A stretch of 64,000 nucleotides of DNA from Portulaca oleracea. Its lineage: Eukaryota > Streptophyta > Magnoliopsida > Caryophyllales > Portulacaceae. Within the stretch, counting starts at the first letter, position 1; every line of letters starts with the position of its first letter. The position numbers were made by a program, and so were the translations under genes. Under the pieces are notes generated by a model. That model was not told the DNA's origin. It saw only the letters and a list, made by a program, of their open reading frames with translations, and did no database searches. The DNA is taken from positions 26,567,817 to 26,631,816 of the forward strand of contig CM055876.1 of the NCBI GenBank assembly GCA_029582165.1, in the 5' to 3' direction. Shown piece after piece: positions 23,069 to 34,815 of the stretch.

Positions 23069-23427
23069 CAAAAAATTACTTAGGGGTACCCTAACTTTTG
23101 GTGAAATGTTTTTCTGGTACCCCAACTTTTAAAAACTAATTTTGGGGTACCCTAACTTTTAGAATTAGAAATAATTAGGTGAATTTTCGGCCAATTATTT
23201 GAATTCAACGGTGAGTTTTAGGCAGGAAATTGATTAAGTGTTTTTGTGGATGAAAATGCTCTTTGTTTTCGTGGACGAAAATGATTTGAATCAATCGGAG
23301 TTTCGCCGGAAATTCACCTAGTAATTTCTAATCCTAAAAATTAGGGTACCCCAAAATTAGTTTTGAAAAGTTAGGGTACCAAAAAATTGTTTCTTCAAAA
23401 GTTAGGGTACCTCTAAGTAATTTTTTG
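23069..23427 (+). mobile_element. 359-bp foldback MITE, copy 1
   Basis: It starts CAAAAAATTACTTAG and ends CTAAGTAATTTTTTG, flanked by nine-base duplications attttattt (23060-23068 and 23428-23436). Each arm carries the motif GGTACCCTAACTTTT, or a close variant, three times at 30-40-bp spacing, and the arms pair with each other. The TSD length of 9 points to a Mutator-type MITE. Confidence 0.9.
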
Positions 23428-25368
23428 ATTTTATTTAGTCAACACAAATTATTTTACCTAGCTAGTTTATATTACTAAATTGTTTAAGTTAATTTCCAAT
23501 CTAGAAAGTTAATTATTTAAGGGGAGTATTCTCCATATATCTATTTACATTAGGGGGTATTCTTCCTTTTCATTTTCAGATTTTTATCACAATACCATCA
23601 CACTCTTCACTCCTCTCCTTCCCCCTCCTCTCTGTCCAAATGTACACTGCTCTGTTTTCCGGCCAATCTCCGCGTGTCAATCGGCGACCTCCACCGTGAG
23701 CACCACCTCCATCCCTCTCTCTTGTTTTTCTCCTTCAATTTCTTCTCCAAGTGGTATAATCGCAAACCCTAAATTTATTCTTCATGTTTCAAATCTGAAT
23801 TTCATTTATAAATTGTGTTTTCTTGAAGTTCTTCATCTCTTTTATGATTTCTAAGCATGAATTTATGTTGTGGTTAAGTTAGGTTAATTAGGGTTTAAGT
23901 TTTGGGTTGAATGCATGTAAATTTTGGGTGTTCTTGAAGAGTTCTTGATAGATTTATGGTGGATGATGATTCTATCTTTGTGCATGTGAGTTTGTTGAAG
24001 GAATATTGAATTTTGGGACTGATTATAAGTATTGGTTATGTTAATTATGTGATTTTGTGCTTAAATGATATGAAGTGGTGAGAATTTGGGGAAGGAGTGC
24101 TAGTACAAGCATTGTTTCAAGTAGCATGATTTAATCCATGGTTGCATGTGAGATTTATGATGTTATTTGAGTAAGTTTTGAATGTTCATTTCTGGAAATA
24201 TGATGAATGTTAGCTAATTTGAAGTTTGGTTGTGAATTGGTATGATTTAGAAGCTTAAACAAACATTAGAAGTGGGATTAAGGGCATTAAAGTTTCTGTT
24301 TGGGAATCTGATTTTTACAGAGGATGAAAAATGTGAATTTTGTCCGGATTTTTACTGGAAATGATAGCCCAAGTGATTATCTAACTCTAGGCTTTGGAAT
24401 TTCGAGAATCCGATATGTGTAGCCCGAGATACGAGCAAAACCGTGAAAGGGTGTAATTATATACGTTTTCTGAGTCAGTAACTTCTTGCTAAGTTTTCGT
24501 CCATTTGGAGACTTTATTAGCTTTAGTGATAAACATAAAAGTTTTAGGTCGTTCTTCAAGCTTTCCGGAAACATAAAGTTTGCATTCATACGATATCGGG
24601 TGAGTGAGATATGAGGCTAAGAAGGAGGGTCGTCAGCAAAGTCGCTGCCCAGAATTTTAATAGTTAATTCTAACTTTAAGGTTGCGATTTGATCTCCTAG
24701 GAGGCTTTAACGAGATGTCGACCTTTGTGTCATTGATTAAGATGGATTGAGTAAGTTTCTAAGTTGATTTAAGCTATTTTAGTGTTTGGGATTACCTCCT
24801 GAAGGTTTATGGAAACACTAGCAAACCATGGGCTAAAGTGATGAGGTTTTGAGTTCGTTTAAGTGGTGTTGATGGCTAAGTGGTACCTTGACTTCCTAAC
24901 AAGTTTATGGGTTTCCTCGGTGTCTAAATAGTCCAAGGACCATTCCTTCTATGTTTTCAAATCACCGGTCATCGGTTCGTACACTTTCCAAAATTCATAA
25001 TCATGTCCTTATCTAATTTCCGTCGTTTGACAACATTTCTTTCATGTTTTCGATGACCGAGGAACTTCTCTTCTTAAGCCTTCAAGGACTCCAATTCTAT
25101 GCTCTTCGAAGCTGGTTATTAAGGATGCTTTTTACATCATAAGCCTCTTTGATCCTATTCAAGTTTCACCATAAGTTTCGCTTTAAATTTCCAAACCGCA
25201 TGATTAATTCCAAGTGCTCTGCTTCTGTCCGGGCCTTTTTCCGAGCCCTTCCTTTCATTTTTAGCCTTTGAGCCAGTTGACAAAGTTGTAGGGCGTGATT
25301 TTCCCTTTCCGAAAAGTACTCGTTTGCAAAAATCCGAGTTTCCTAGCTCAAGTTATCACCAAATCTTT

Positions 25369-25727
25369 CAAAAAATTACTTAGAGGTACCCTAACTTTTG
25401 AAGAAACAATTTTTTGGTACCCTAACTTTTCAAAACTAATTTTGGGGTACCCTAACTTTTAGGATTAGAAATTGCTAGGTGAATTTCCGGCGAAACTCCG
25501 ATTGATTCAAATCATTTTCGTCCACGAAAACAAAGGGCATTTTCATCCACAAAAACACTTAATCAATTTCCCGCCTAAAACTCACCGTTGAATTCAAATA
25601 ATTGGCCGAAAATTCACCTAATTATTTCTAATTCTAAAAGTTAGGGTACCCCAAAATTAGTTTTTAAAAGTTGGGGTACCGGAAAAACATTTCACCAAAA
25701 GTTAGGGTACCCCTAAGTAATTTTTTG
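25369..25727 (-). mobile_element. 359-bp foldback MITE, copy 2 (inverted)
   Basis: Nearly identical to the reverse complement of copy 1 and exactly the same length. It has its own duplication ccaaatcttt (25359-25368 and 25728-25737), so it is an independent insertion and not the other end of one large transposon. Confidence 0.9.
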
Positions 25728-28206
25728 CCAAATCTTTGATTGGTCAAAAACTGAAATTTCTATTTTTCTCATCCCTTTTAAGTTATCAAGTTTTAATTAC
25801 TTTAATCCCAGCTTATAAATTTCAAGGACTTTATTAAAGTTCTCAATTTTCTTATGCTCTTATTATAGTTTCCAAGTCGCCCAAACCGTCCCAAGCTCGA
25901 GGCACGTCGCTAGATCTTTCTACTACCCAAGGTACGCAAATTGTCCAACTTTTCGCTCCTTATCATCATTTAATGTTTTCATGGTTATTTTAAGTTGTGC
26001 TTTAATGTTTATGTTACGGTTTTAAAAGGTCTCATTTTTATGTTTTCTTTGTGCTAGTTACTTATAGGTGCTAGCTCTCTTTTTATGTATGATACTCCTG
26101 ATCAGTGTCGGACCGCCGATGTCGATCGCTTTCAGCACCCAATCCAAACTTCGATCGGTTTGGGCATGCGCGTGTGTGAGATGCATTGCATCGATCGTAA
26201 GGGACCAAATACTTATGTTTTAGTACCTATCTTACCTTTCATGTACTTTAACTTTTAAGTTGATGAATTAAGTTATTTTATTCTTGTTTATCCCTTTCCT
26301 CGCTTTCAAAATGAATTTAAATGTCGCACTAAAACCGTTTTGAGCGGTTTGGCGTGTTGAGGTTTACGTCTTGAGTGTTTCCCCACTCACTTTGCGTTGT
26401 TTTAATGATTTGTTTTAGGCGGTCCGAGCTCTCAAGTTAAAGGCAAGGATAAGCAAAAGTAGGAGTTTACCCAGGTAGTCTTAAAGGGCGGTTTTGGCCG
26501 ACATCGGTGGTCTTCTTGGTGCCAGAGATTGATTCATATGGGAGGAAGTTTAATATATATATATTTCTTTGATGGATGTATAAAGCTTAATATATATGTT
26601 TTTGGTGATTGTTTATGTATGGGTTTAAGTGTAGCGTTCATTTGGGTGATTCGTGTATAGTTTGGTGGTTCGTGTGCCTTGTCCCGAGTGGGGACGGCGG
26701 TAATGCCTCAATACTTGTCTTTTCCGCTGCGCTAATCACAGGTTTAATTGATGGTTTAAGTTAATCTTGTGGTTAAGGGTTTTGGGGTGTTACATCGAGG
26801 CTACGGGAACGGATGGTCAGCCGAGGAACGCATCTAACCTGCACGAGAATGCAACAAGTTCAACACGAGGAAAAATCCCAATAAAAAATTCCCCTAAGTT
26901 GTTGACGATGATGCGTATGTCGAAGTTGCAGGGGCGTGATCGGTTCAAGTGGGAGCCTGTTGCTAAAAGAGGAGTTCATGGGAGGTCAACTGGGACCTCT
27001 GTTGATCTTTGCTGAACAAGATCGAGATGGATGCACTAAAGGATTCGAGGAGGTGTTGAAGTGTGATTGATGATAATCGACGAAGGCTGCGTTTACAATT
27101 GGTCTCCAAGTGGGAGATTGTTGGGTTGAATGTGGAGACCAATTTTGGGTTGGTCTCTGTCTCTTGGGGAGCAAGGTAGAAGAGTTTATGTGGGAATCAG
27201 GTTGTTGATTTGTTCCACTTCCTTTTTGTAATGTCCTTGCTGTAGGGACTCTATTAATCCTAAAATTGTGTCAGCCTTGTACTATAAATAGAGCCTAGGT
27301 GCTAGGTTTATTTGCATTGCAATTGAGAGTGTTTCATCTTATACCACAAGAGATTGACCTGTAATCTTTGTGTTTCTGAGGGAGTTGTGTGACGCTCAAC
27401 TGTGAGTGTTGAGTTCTCAGGTTGTAACTCTAAGAAGGTTGTGAGAGATTGTGGAGGTCTGGGAATCTCTGAAACACCGTTGTAATCCTCTGATAGTGCA
27501 TCGTTCGTGGTTTTTTCCCGGTTTGGGTTTTTCTACGTTAATTCCTTGTGTCGAATCTTTATTTATTTTTCCGCCCTTATTATTGTTTGTTTGCTAACTA
27601 CGCCCTGATAATCCTAACAGTAACCGCCTTAGATATGCGCATAGTTAAAGACAGGATCTTATGGTTGCTTTACAACATATCATATCATATAGATTGGCCT
27701 AACAACCAATCGAGGGTTTCCACTCAGATAATAATAATGGAGCAATCAAATTTTTATAATATTTCATCTCTACCTCGTGTTCAAAATAAAATGAATTTCA
27801 AATCGAGCTCACCTAAATATTATTTTATTTTTACATTATAGTGTCGAATTATGTTGAGTTCCGTCTCACGATTTATTTTTAAAATATGTTTTGTTTTAGG
27901 TACCAAGGGAAAAGAGAAAACGCCAGCTCCAAACTGAAATCTGTCAGCTAGCAATTACTTAAGTTCACTAGAGTCGGCTCACTAATTTGCCTGCATATTT
28001 TGATGTGTTTATGTTTTACGTTTCATGCTCTGTGACTATATTAGGTTATTATTAAATTTTAATTTTCGTTGCATGTTATGTCGAACGAAAACTATATATA
28101 TATATATAAGTGTGTTTTATGTCAATGTGTTAATTATTAGATAAGTTATACATGCATACCATAATATCGTTTCCTAAATTAAATTTCTAATGCACATATA
28201 TATATA

Positions 28207-28919
28207 GGGAATTGATTTAATGAGAAGAATGATTTTGTGAGAAGAAAAGCATAGTAAATCATAACCATTGGTTCCAAGATCAAGGGTGGATATTAATCTT
28301 GCTTTTTTCTTTTTTTTGTTGGGAAAATGTGACTAATAAATGCTGCAACATTTTTTTTTGTTGGCTGGGAAAAAGAGAACAATTAATGTAGTGTGATTTC
28401 CAATGACATGCTAATTAATTCGCAGCTCTAGAAATCTCAAAATGAACGTCAACTATACCCAGAATGAACATCAACTTTACCATAAATGAACGTCAATTAT
28501 ACCATAAATGAACACCACATACACCCAGAATGAACATCAACTATACCATAAACGAACGTATAGTATAGTGACGCTCACTTATGGTATAGTTGATGTTCAT
28601 TCTGGGTATATGTGGTGTTCATTTAAGGTAAAGTTGATGTTCATTTTGGGTATAGTTAATGTTCATTCTGAGTTCTCTAGAGCTGCGAATTAATTAGCAT
28701 GTCATTGGAAATCACACTACATTAAAATAGTGCTCTCTTTTTCCCAGCCAACAAAAAAAAAGAAAAAGAAAAAGGTTGCAGCATTTATTATTCACATTTT
28801 CCTAACAAAAAAAAAAGAAAAAAACAACATTAATACCCACCATTGATCTTGGAACCAATAATTATGATTTGCTATGTTTTTCTTCTCACAAAATCTTTCT
28901 TCTCATTATATCAATTCCC
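28207..28919. mobile_element. 713-bp foldback MITE in D's 5' LTR
   Basis: It starts GGGAATTGATTTAATGAGAA and ends TTCTCATTATATCAATTCCC. The two halves are complementary almost throughout. Near the centre, repeats of aatgaacatcaactatacc form a minisatellite in each arm. It is inserted in an (AT)n tract, so the TSD (TA or TATA) cannot be resolved. The 3' LTR of D lacks it, so it came after D. Confidence 0.88.
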
Positions 28920-29025
28920 ATATATATATATATATGTCTAAGTTTTATTATCATCATCATTTTTCTCTATTAAAGGTTAATATTATTGTCATTCTTATTA
29001 TTTTCAGAACTTAATATCATTTCTA

Positions 29026-29029
<4 letters not shown>

Positions 29030-29095
<66 letters not shown>
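29030..29095. repeat. (ATT)n microsatellite in D's 5' LTR
   Basis: About 20 ATT units. The 3' LTR has a shorter, interrupted version at about 37129-37172. Confidence 0.9.
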
Positions 29096-29097
<2 letters not shown>

Positions 29098-29255
29098 GTT
29101 GTGGTTGTTGCTTGATTTGTCATATTAGAAAAGTCTTGCTTTTCCTTATTGGAGAAGCGGCGGTAACGCTCTCAGCTTTTAAGCTTCCGCTAAAATAACA
29201 TTAAATAAGATAAAATATGGGTAATCCCCTGATTAGTGGTCGGGGCGTTACAGCA

Positions 29256-29271
29256 TGGTATCAGAGCATGG
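29256..29271 (+). other. Primer binding site of D
   Basis: TGGTATCAGAGCATGG begins three bases after the LTR end. TGGTATCAGAGC complements the 3' end of initiator tRNA-Met, the usual primer of plant chromoviruses. Confidence 0.88.
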
Positions 29272-29846
29272 TCTTGAGCCCTAGGATGTTAAAATCAATA
29301 AATAAAATATATAGACTTAAGAGCAATAATATAAATGGGTAAGGGTGCATGATTTCTTCCGTTTGCAATATTTTACTCTTATATTACACCCTTACAATAT
29401 TATTGTGAGCTCGTTTTTCCTTACATTAACTACTGAGTTTTTTTTTATTTAAATATGCTTATCTACTGCTTTACCTCCTTTTATTTGTTAAAAGTCTTTA
29501 TATCCTATTTTCGTGCCACTAAGTGTTTATAAGCTGCGACCCTAATCCCGACCCTAAGGCCATTAATTCCTTGTTCGCAGATGTCAGACCAAGAAAGTGG
29601 TGCTAATGGACATAACCACACCGTGTACGACCTTCAAACCCACTTTCAGGACTCACCCAACCACCAAGAAAGCCCGACCAATACCTCAGCCCCCCACAAT
29701 GTCAATCCCGTAGGTATGGATCCTAATGTCGTGGATCAGCTTTTAGTGGATTTATTGAAAAAGGTAGGTAGCCAACCTGATAGTGTTGTTGAGGATGATG
29801 GTGGTAGACTATTTGATAGGGTGGCTAAACAAAACCCGAGGGCATA

Positions 29847-30377
29847 TGTAACACCCCCATTCTATTTATAACTCTTATTAGTACAAATCAAGGCCCAAAA
29901 GTCATACTCCCTCCTTCCTTGGCCGGCCAACAAGGCACAACCAACACATTTTATCAATTTTAATTCTCCCCTCTTATACTTATATCTCCCTAATTTCCCA
30001 AATTACCGAAATTTCTTAAACCGTAAAAAATATTATTGGAACCCAAATAAATAAATCCAACACCTCCATAAAATTCCTCATATTGATAACCTTAAATTAA
30101 TTCGAATAAAGAAGAACCCGGTACATCGGTCCCGGTAAAAGAATTCATGCACGATTAGAATCACCGTAAAAATTATCGGTAGCGATTTCTCAAGAAAAGA
30201 AAATTAAACTAATTTGTTGACGATCGTTGCACGGTTAGAAGTCCTGCAAAACATACACTGGGTTAGTAAAACAGAAATTTTGGAACACGCGCTTTAATTA
30301 TTCGTGGTTTATCGCTAATCATGATTATTTAAACTAATAAGTACCTATTAAGGGGCGATTTTCTTCGGGTCGTTACA
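29847..30377 (-). mobile_element. Solo LTR I inserted in D gag
   Basis: 531 bp, bounded by TGTAACACCCCC and GGGTCGTTACA with target duplications GCATA (29842-29846 and 30378-30382). I prefer minus orientation because chromoviral LTRs usually start TGTAACGACCC and end GGTGTTACA. Leaving it out rejoins the gag sequence at ...NPRAY | GGKVDPVELEDW. Confidence 0.85.
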
Positions 30378-32047
30378 GCATATGGGGGGAAAGGTGGATC
30401 CTGTGGAATTAGAGGATTGGATTAGGGTCGATGGAAAAGATATATAAGGTCATCCAAGTCCCCAAGCATAGGAAAGTCAGTATTGGAACATTCTATCTTA
30501 CTGGCAAGGCTGATATTTGGTGGAATACCGTTAAGGAAAGACAGAAGGAGTTAGGGTTTAATTTGGAGAAATTTTTAGAGATCCTAAGAGAGCAGTTTTA
30601 CCCTTTATCCGTGCAGAAATAGAAGGAGGATGAGTTTAGGAGGTTAGAGCAAGGAAAGATGTCTGTATTGCAATATGCTGATAAGTTTATGGAGTTGTCT
30701 CGCTTTGCCTCGGAATATGTCGCTAGTGAGAAAATGAAAACGGCTAGGTTTGGAGGTGGTTTAGCTTACTATATAAGAGACCAGCTAGCAGGACAACCTA
30801 TTAAAATTACCAAGACCTCTTTGATAGAGCAACAGACGTGGAGAGAGTTAAAGGTGAGCTTAGAAGAGACAACCTGGATGGAATAAAAGGAAATGGGATA
30901 CCAAAGGGAGTTCATCTATCGCCAACCAACCCTTCAAAAGACCCAACCATGCCCCTTTTCGAGGTCACCCTCCAACTTCTGAGCCTTGTAAGAAATGTGG
31001 GCGTACCAATCATGCAACCCATGATTGTAGAGAGGGTAAGAATGTCTGTACCTGGTGTGGGAGTCCACAACACCAAGTGTTTAACTGTCCAAGGAGAGCA
31101 TCAGCTGTGGCCCAAGGTCATGTGAGAGACCTACGTGTAGACAACCCTGCTCCTCCACCTTCTATAGTTGGCAACCCTGGAAGAGCCTATGGCATGAACC
31201 GTAAGGAAGCGGCAAACTCGGGTACGGTAGTTTCAGGAACCCTTACTTTAAATTCTAGCCCTTTATATGCGTTATTTGATTTTGGGGCATCACATTGCTT
31301 CATTTCTAAATTTGTGGTTAAAAGATTAGGGTTAGAGTCTCATTAGGGTCAAACTGAGCAATCTATATGTCTTCCTTCTGGAGAAACCATCCTGTGTACC
31401 GTCGTTTATAAGGATTGCCCCATCACTCTTAGTGGAGAGATTTTCTTTGCAAACCTTATCCAGTTTGATCTTAGTGAATTTGATTTAATTCTAGGAATGG
31501 ACTGGCTAGCAAAGTATAGTGCTCGTATTGATTGTAAGTCTAGGAGTGTCACCCTTAAGGGAAATAAAGGTGGGAAAGTACTCTTTCATGGAGAAGGTGC
31601 TAGGTTAGAATGTCCTATCATATCCTTGATGAAGGCTAGGGAATTAATAAGGAAAGGATGTGATGGATATTTGTGTTGTGTAGTAGGTGATGCCAAGCAT
31701 GAGCAAAAACTTTCTGAAATACCTGTAATGAATGAATTTCCTGATATTTTCCCTGAAGAACTCCCAAGATTACCACCAAAAAGGGACATAGACTTTGAAA
31801 TCCAATTAGTAACAGGAGCACAACCCATATCTAAATCGCCTTACTGTATGGCCCCACCTGAGTTGAAAGAGCTTAAGGTACAATTAGAAGAGCTGCTTAA
31901 GAAGGGATACATCAGGCCTAGTGTGTCTCCTTGGGGTGCACCAGTTCTATTTGTTAAGAAGAAGGATGGAAGCTTGAGGATATTCCAAAAACTGCCTTAA
32001 GGACTCGTTATGGCCATTATGAATTTGTGGTTATGCCGTTTGGCCTT

Positions 32048-32340
32048 TGTAACGCCCCGGCCCCTCCCGGGTCGCGGACATTACCAATAACTGCTTCAAG
32101 GATCACTGACTGGCCCCACAAATCACCACAAGTCTTTCCAACGTGACTCATCCTCGCTCACACGCTGCCTGGGAAAACTTCCCAGGAGGTCACCCATCCT
32201 GAGACTACTCTCATCCAAGCACGCTTAACTGAGGAGTTCCCAACGGATGAGCTACCATAAAAGAAGGTGCACCTTGGTGATATAAGTAGTCATTTCAATC
32301 CTCTTAAGCCACACTTTAACCACATACCCGGGGTATTACA
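32048..32340 (-). mobile_element. Cassandra TRIM solo LTR with 5S rRNA-like domain
   Basis: Read on minus it starts TGTAATACCCCGGGTATGTG and ends CGGGGCGTTACA (293 bp), flanked by GCCTT (32043-32047 and 32341-32345). About 32168-32245 on minus is a 5S rRNA-like sequence including GTTAAGCGTGCTTGG, GAGAGTAGT and AGGATGGGTGACCTCCTGGG, i.e. the internal Pol III promoter region of 5S genes. This is the hallmark of Cassandra terminal-repeat elements. It interrupts D's reverse transcriptase between the codons for ...MPFG and L..NAP. Confidence 0.95.
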
Positions 32341-34796
32341 GCCTTACTAATGCACCGGCTGTTTTTATGGATCAAATGAATAGGATTTTTCAACCATACC
32401 TTGATCAGTTTGTTGTGGTGTTTATTGATGACATATTGATATATTCCAAGTCCAAGGAAGATCATGAGGACTATTTGAGGTTGGTCCTATAAACTTTGAG
32501 GGACCATAAATTATATGCAAAACTTAAGAAATGTGAGTTTTGGTTAGAGGAAGTAACCTTTTTAGGGCATATCATATCTTAGGAAGGAGTTAGGGTAGAC
32601 CCACAAAAGATCCAAGCTATCATAGAATGTCTTAAACCTACCAATGTCACCGAGGTTAGAAGTTTTCTTGGGTTAGCTGGTTATTATCGTAGATTTGTTA
32701 ACGATTTCTCAAAAATTTGTTTACCACTTACCAACCTCCTCAAAAAGTCTACAAAGTTCGAATGGACTCCTAAGTGTGAGCACGCCTTCCAAGAACTCAA
32801 GACTCACTTAACTACTGCTCCTGTCCTTACCCTCCCTTCAGAAAATGGGGAGTTTACTGTCTATAGTGATGCCTCCAAAAATGGTTTAGGATGTGTGCTT
32901 ATGCAGAATGATAAAGTTATAGCTTATGCCTCTAGACAACTAAAGTCATATAAAAAGAACTATCCAACTCATGACCTTGAATTGGCTGCAGTTGTATTTG
33001 CATTGAAAATTTGGAGACATTATCTTTATGGTGTACCTTGTCGCATATTTACTGATCATAAGAGTCTTAAGTACATTTTTACCCAGAAGGAGTTGAACAT
33101 GAGGTAAAGGCGTTGGTTAGAACTTCTAAAGGATTATGACATAGATATTCAGTACCATCCTGGTAAAGCTAATGTTGTAGCATATGCTCTTAGTAGGAAA
33201 ACTCAGCATAGCCTCCATACACTAATTTCCCCTCATCGTACAACCATAGAAAACCCTAGGGGAGTTAGCCTCGAGATCATCTATAACGGAAGTAAGGGAC
33301 ATTGTATGGCGATTAAGGTGAACTCAACATTATTGGATACCATTAGAACTTTGCAAAGGAGTGACCCCTACTTAGAAAAATTGAGGCACGATGTTACTAT
33401 TGGGAAATCACCTGGCTTTGTAATACATGAGGATGGGTCACTAAGATTCCAAGGTCACATTTGTGTACCAAATAATGAGGAAGTAAAGAAAAAGATTTTA
33501 GAAGAAGCACACAACACCCTCTACTCGGTACACCCTGGAGGAACTAAAATGTATAAAGACTTAAGGCAACAATTTTGGTGGTGTAACATGAAAAGAGAAA
33601 TTACAGATTTTGCCCAAAGGTGTTTAGTATGTCAAAGGATTAAGGCTGATCATAATAGACCTGGAGGAGAATTACAACCTTTAGAAATCCCCACTTGGAA
33701 ATGGGACTCCATCTCGATGGACTTCATCATTGGGCTACCACTTACTATAGAGAAGAAGAAGAATGCAATTTGGGTTATAGTTGATCGACTCACTAAATCG
33801 GCCCACTTTATAGGAATTCATGATACTTGGGGAATAGATAGATTAGCTCGAATCTACGTCAAGGAAATAGTAAGATCGTATGGGGTACCTAAGGATATTG
33901 TTTCAGATCGTGACCCTAGATTCCAAGCAAGGTTTTGGAGTGCATTACAAGGAGCCTTTGGCACTAAACATGGGTACAGCTTACCACCCAAAGACTGACG
34001 GACAAACCGAGAGAGAGTTAATCAAATCCTAGAAGATATGCTAAGAGCTGGTATCCTAGACTTCCAAGGAAGATGGGACGAATACTTGCCGTTGGTAGAG
34101 TTTTCCTATAATAATCGTTATCAAGCTACCATTAAAATGGCACCTTTTGAGGCATTATATGGGAGGAGATGCAGAACCCCTCTATGGTGGAGTGAAATTT
34201 CTGAATCGATCATTCTAGGCCCTGACTTAGTTCAAGAGACATCAGAAAAAGTCAATCTTATCCAAAAGAACATAGAGGCAGCCCAAAAGAGACAGAAAAG
34301 TTATGCGGACCTTCGGAGGAAACCACTTGATTTTCGCGTAGGTGATAAAGTCTTTCTCAAAGTATCCCCGGTGAGAGGTGTGCGAACGTTCAACGTCCGA
34401 GGAAAACTAAGCCCTAGGTATGTGGGACCCTATGAAATCATTGAACAAATCAGCCCTTCTGCTTATCGTTTAGCCTTACCACCTGACCTTGATCATGTTC
34501 ATAATGTCTTTTACCTCTCACAATTGAGAAAATACATTCCCGGCCCAAGCCACACTTTAGCTTGTGAACCCATAGACCTTGATGAAAGCCTAACATATGA
34601 AGAACAACCCGTCCAAATCTTGGATCGCCGCATCAAACAACTTCGTAATAAGACTATCCCACTTGTCAAGGTCCTTTGGACTCACCACAACACCTCCGAG
34701 GCCACTTGGGAAATAGAAGAACACATGAGAACCAGATTCCCTCATTTGTTTTAAGGTAAAAGCAGTTTATTCAAGTTTCGAGGACGAAACTTATTT

Positions 34797-34815
34797 TGGG
34801 GGGGAGGGGGGAAGA
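34797..34815 (+). other. Polypurine tract of D
   Basis: A G-rich purine run (ggggggggaggggggaaga) directly before the 3' LTR start TGTAACACCCC. It primes plus-strand synthesis. Confidence 0.85.

Larger units (their letters stand above)
22568..26794 (+). mobile_element. Solo LTR F inserted in element E
   Basis: It starts TGTAACGACCCGCCC and ends GGGGTGTTACA, with target duplications TCGAG at 22563-22567 and 26795-26799. No internal region, primer site or coding block is present, so it is a solo LTR. It is about 3.5 kb after subtraction of two inserted 359-bp MITEs, which is very long. The end motifs suggest a Ty3-gypsy chromovirus. Confidence 0.82.
20774..27619 (+). mobile_element. Non-autonomous Ty1-copia element E in D's LTR
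   Basis: Two 501-bp LTRs (20774-21274 and 27119-27619) start TGTTGGGTTG and end CCTAACA. Five-base target duplications GTAAC lie at 20769-20773 and 27620-27624. The primer site TGGTATCAGAAC is at 21277. The purine-rich tract CAAGTGGGAGA precedes the 3' LTR. Without the inserted solo LTR F the element is about 2.6 kb and encodes only gag and protease; integrase and reverse transcriptase are absent. Confidence 0.9.
19190..29252 (+). mobile_element. 5' LTR of Tekay-like chromovirus D (interrupted)
   Basis: It starts TGTAACACCCC and ends GGGGCGTTACA, followed after three bases by the primer site. The original LTR, about 2.5 kb judged from the 3' LTR at 34816-37316, is split into 19190-20773 and 27620-29252 by copia element E. 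A 713-bp MITE (28207-28919) sits in its (AT)n tract. A GAA microsatellite at about 20352 is longer here than in the 3' LTR. Open frames in the LTR, about 94 aa and present in both LTRs, match nothing I know. Confidence 0.85.
29581..34754 (+). pseudogene. gag-pol of Tekay/Del-like chromovirus D (defective)
   Basis: Polyprotein of a Ty3-gypsy element, in order: gag from MSDQESGANGHNH (29581), split by solo LTR I. Two CCHC knuckles, CKKCGRTNHATHDC and CTWCGSPQHQVFNC (about 30985-31095). Protease with LYALFDFGASHCFIS (about 31265-31310), where the usual D-S/T-G-A reads DFGA. Reverse transcriptase from about 31720 with [16 protein letters not shown], then a deletion near 31980 removing the next conserved block, then Cassandra, then [14 protein letters not shown] (about 32415). 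RNase H with [10 protein letters not shown] (about 32860) and [15 protein letters not shown]. Integrase with an HHCC finger (CLVCQRIKADH) and MDFI...SDRDPRFQARFW. A C-terminal chromodomain (EATWEIEEHMRTRFPHLF). At least four stops and a frameshift near 33975 make it inactive. Confidence 0.88.

Noticed and set aside
23060..25737. One large 2.7-kb transposon with 359-bp terminal inverted repeats
   Set aside because: Each 359-bp copy has its own distinct target duplication and is itself a complete foldback, so these are two insertions.
32168..32245. Genuine 5S rRNA gene
   Set aside because: Only part of 5S is present, embedded in a 293-bp LTR with TG..CA ends and a TSD; this is Cassandra.
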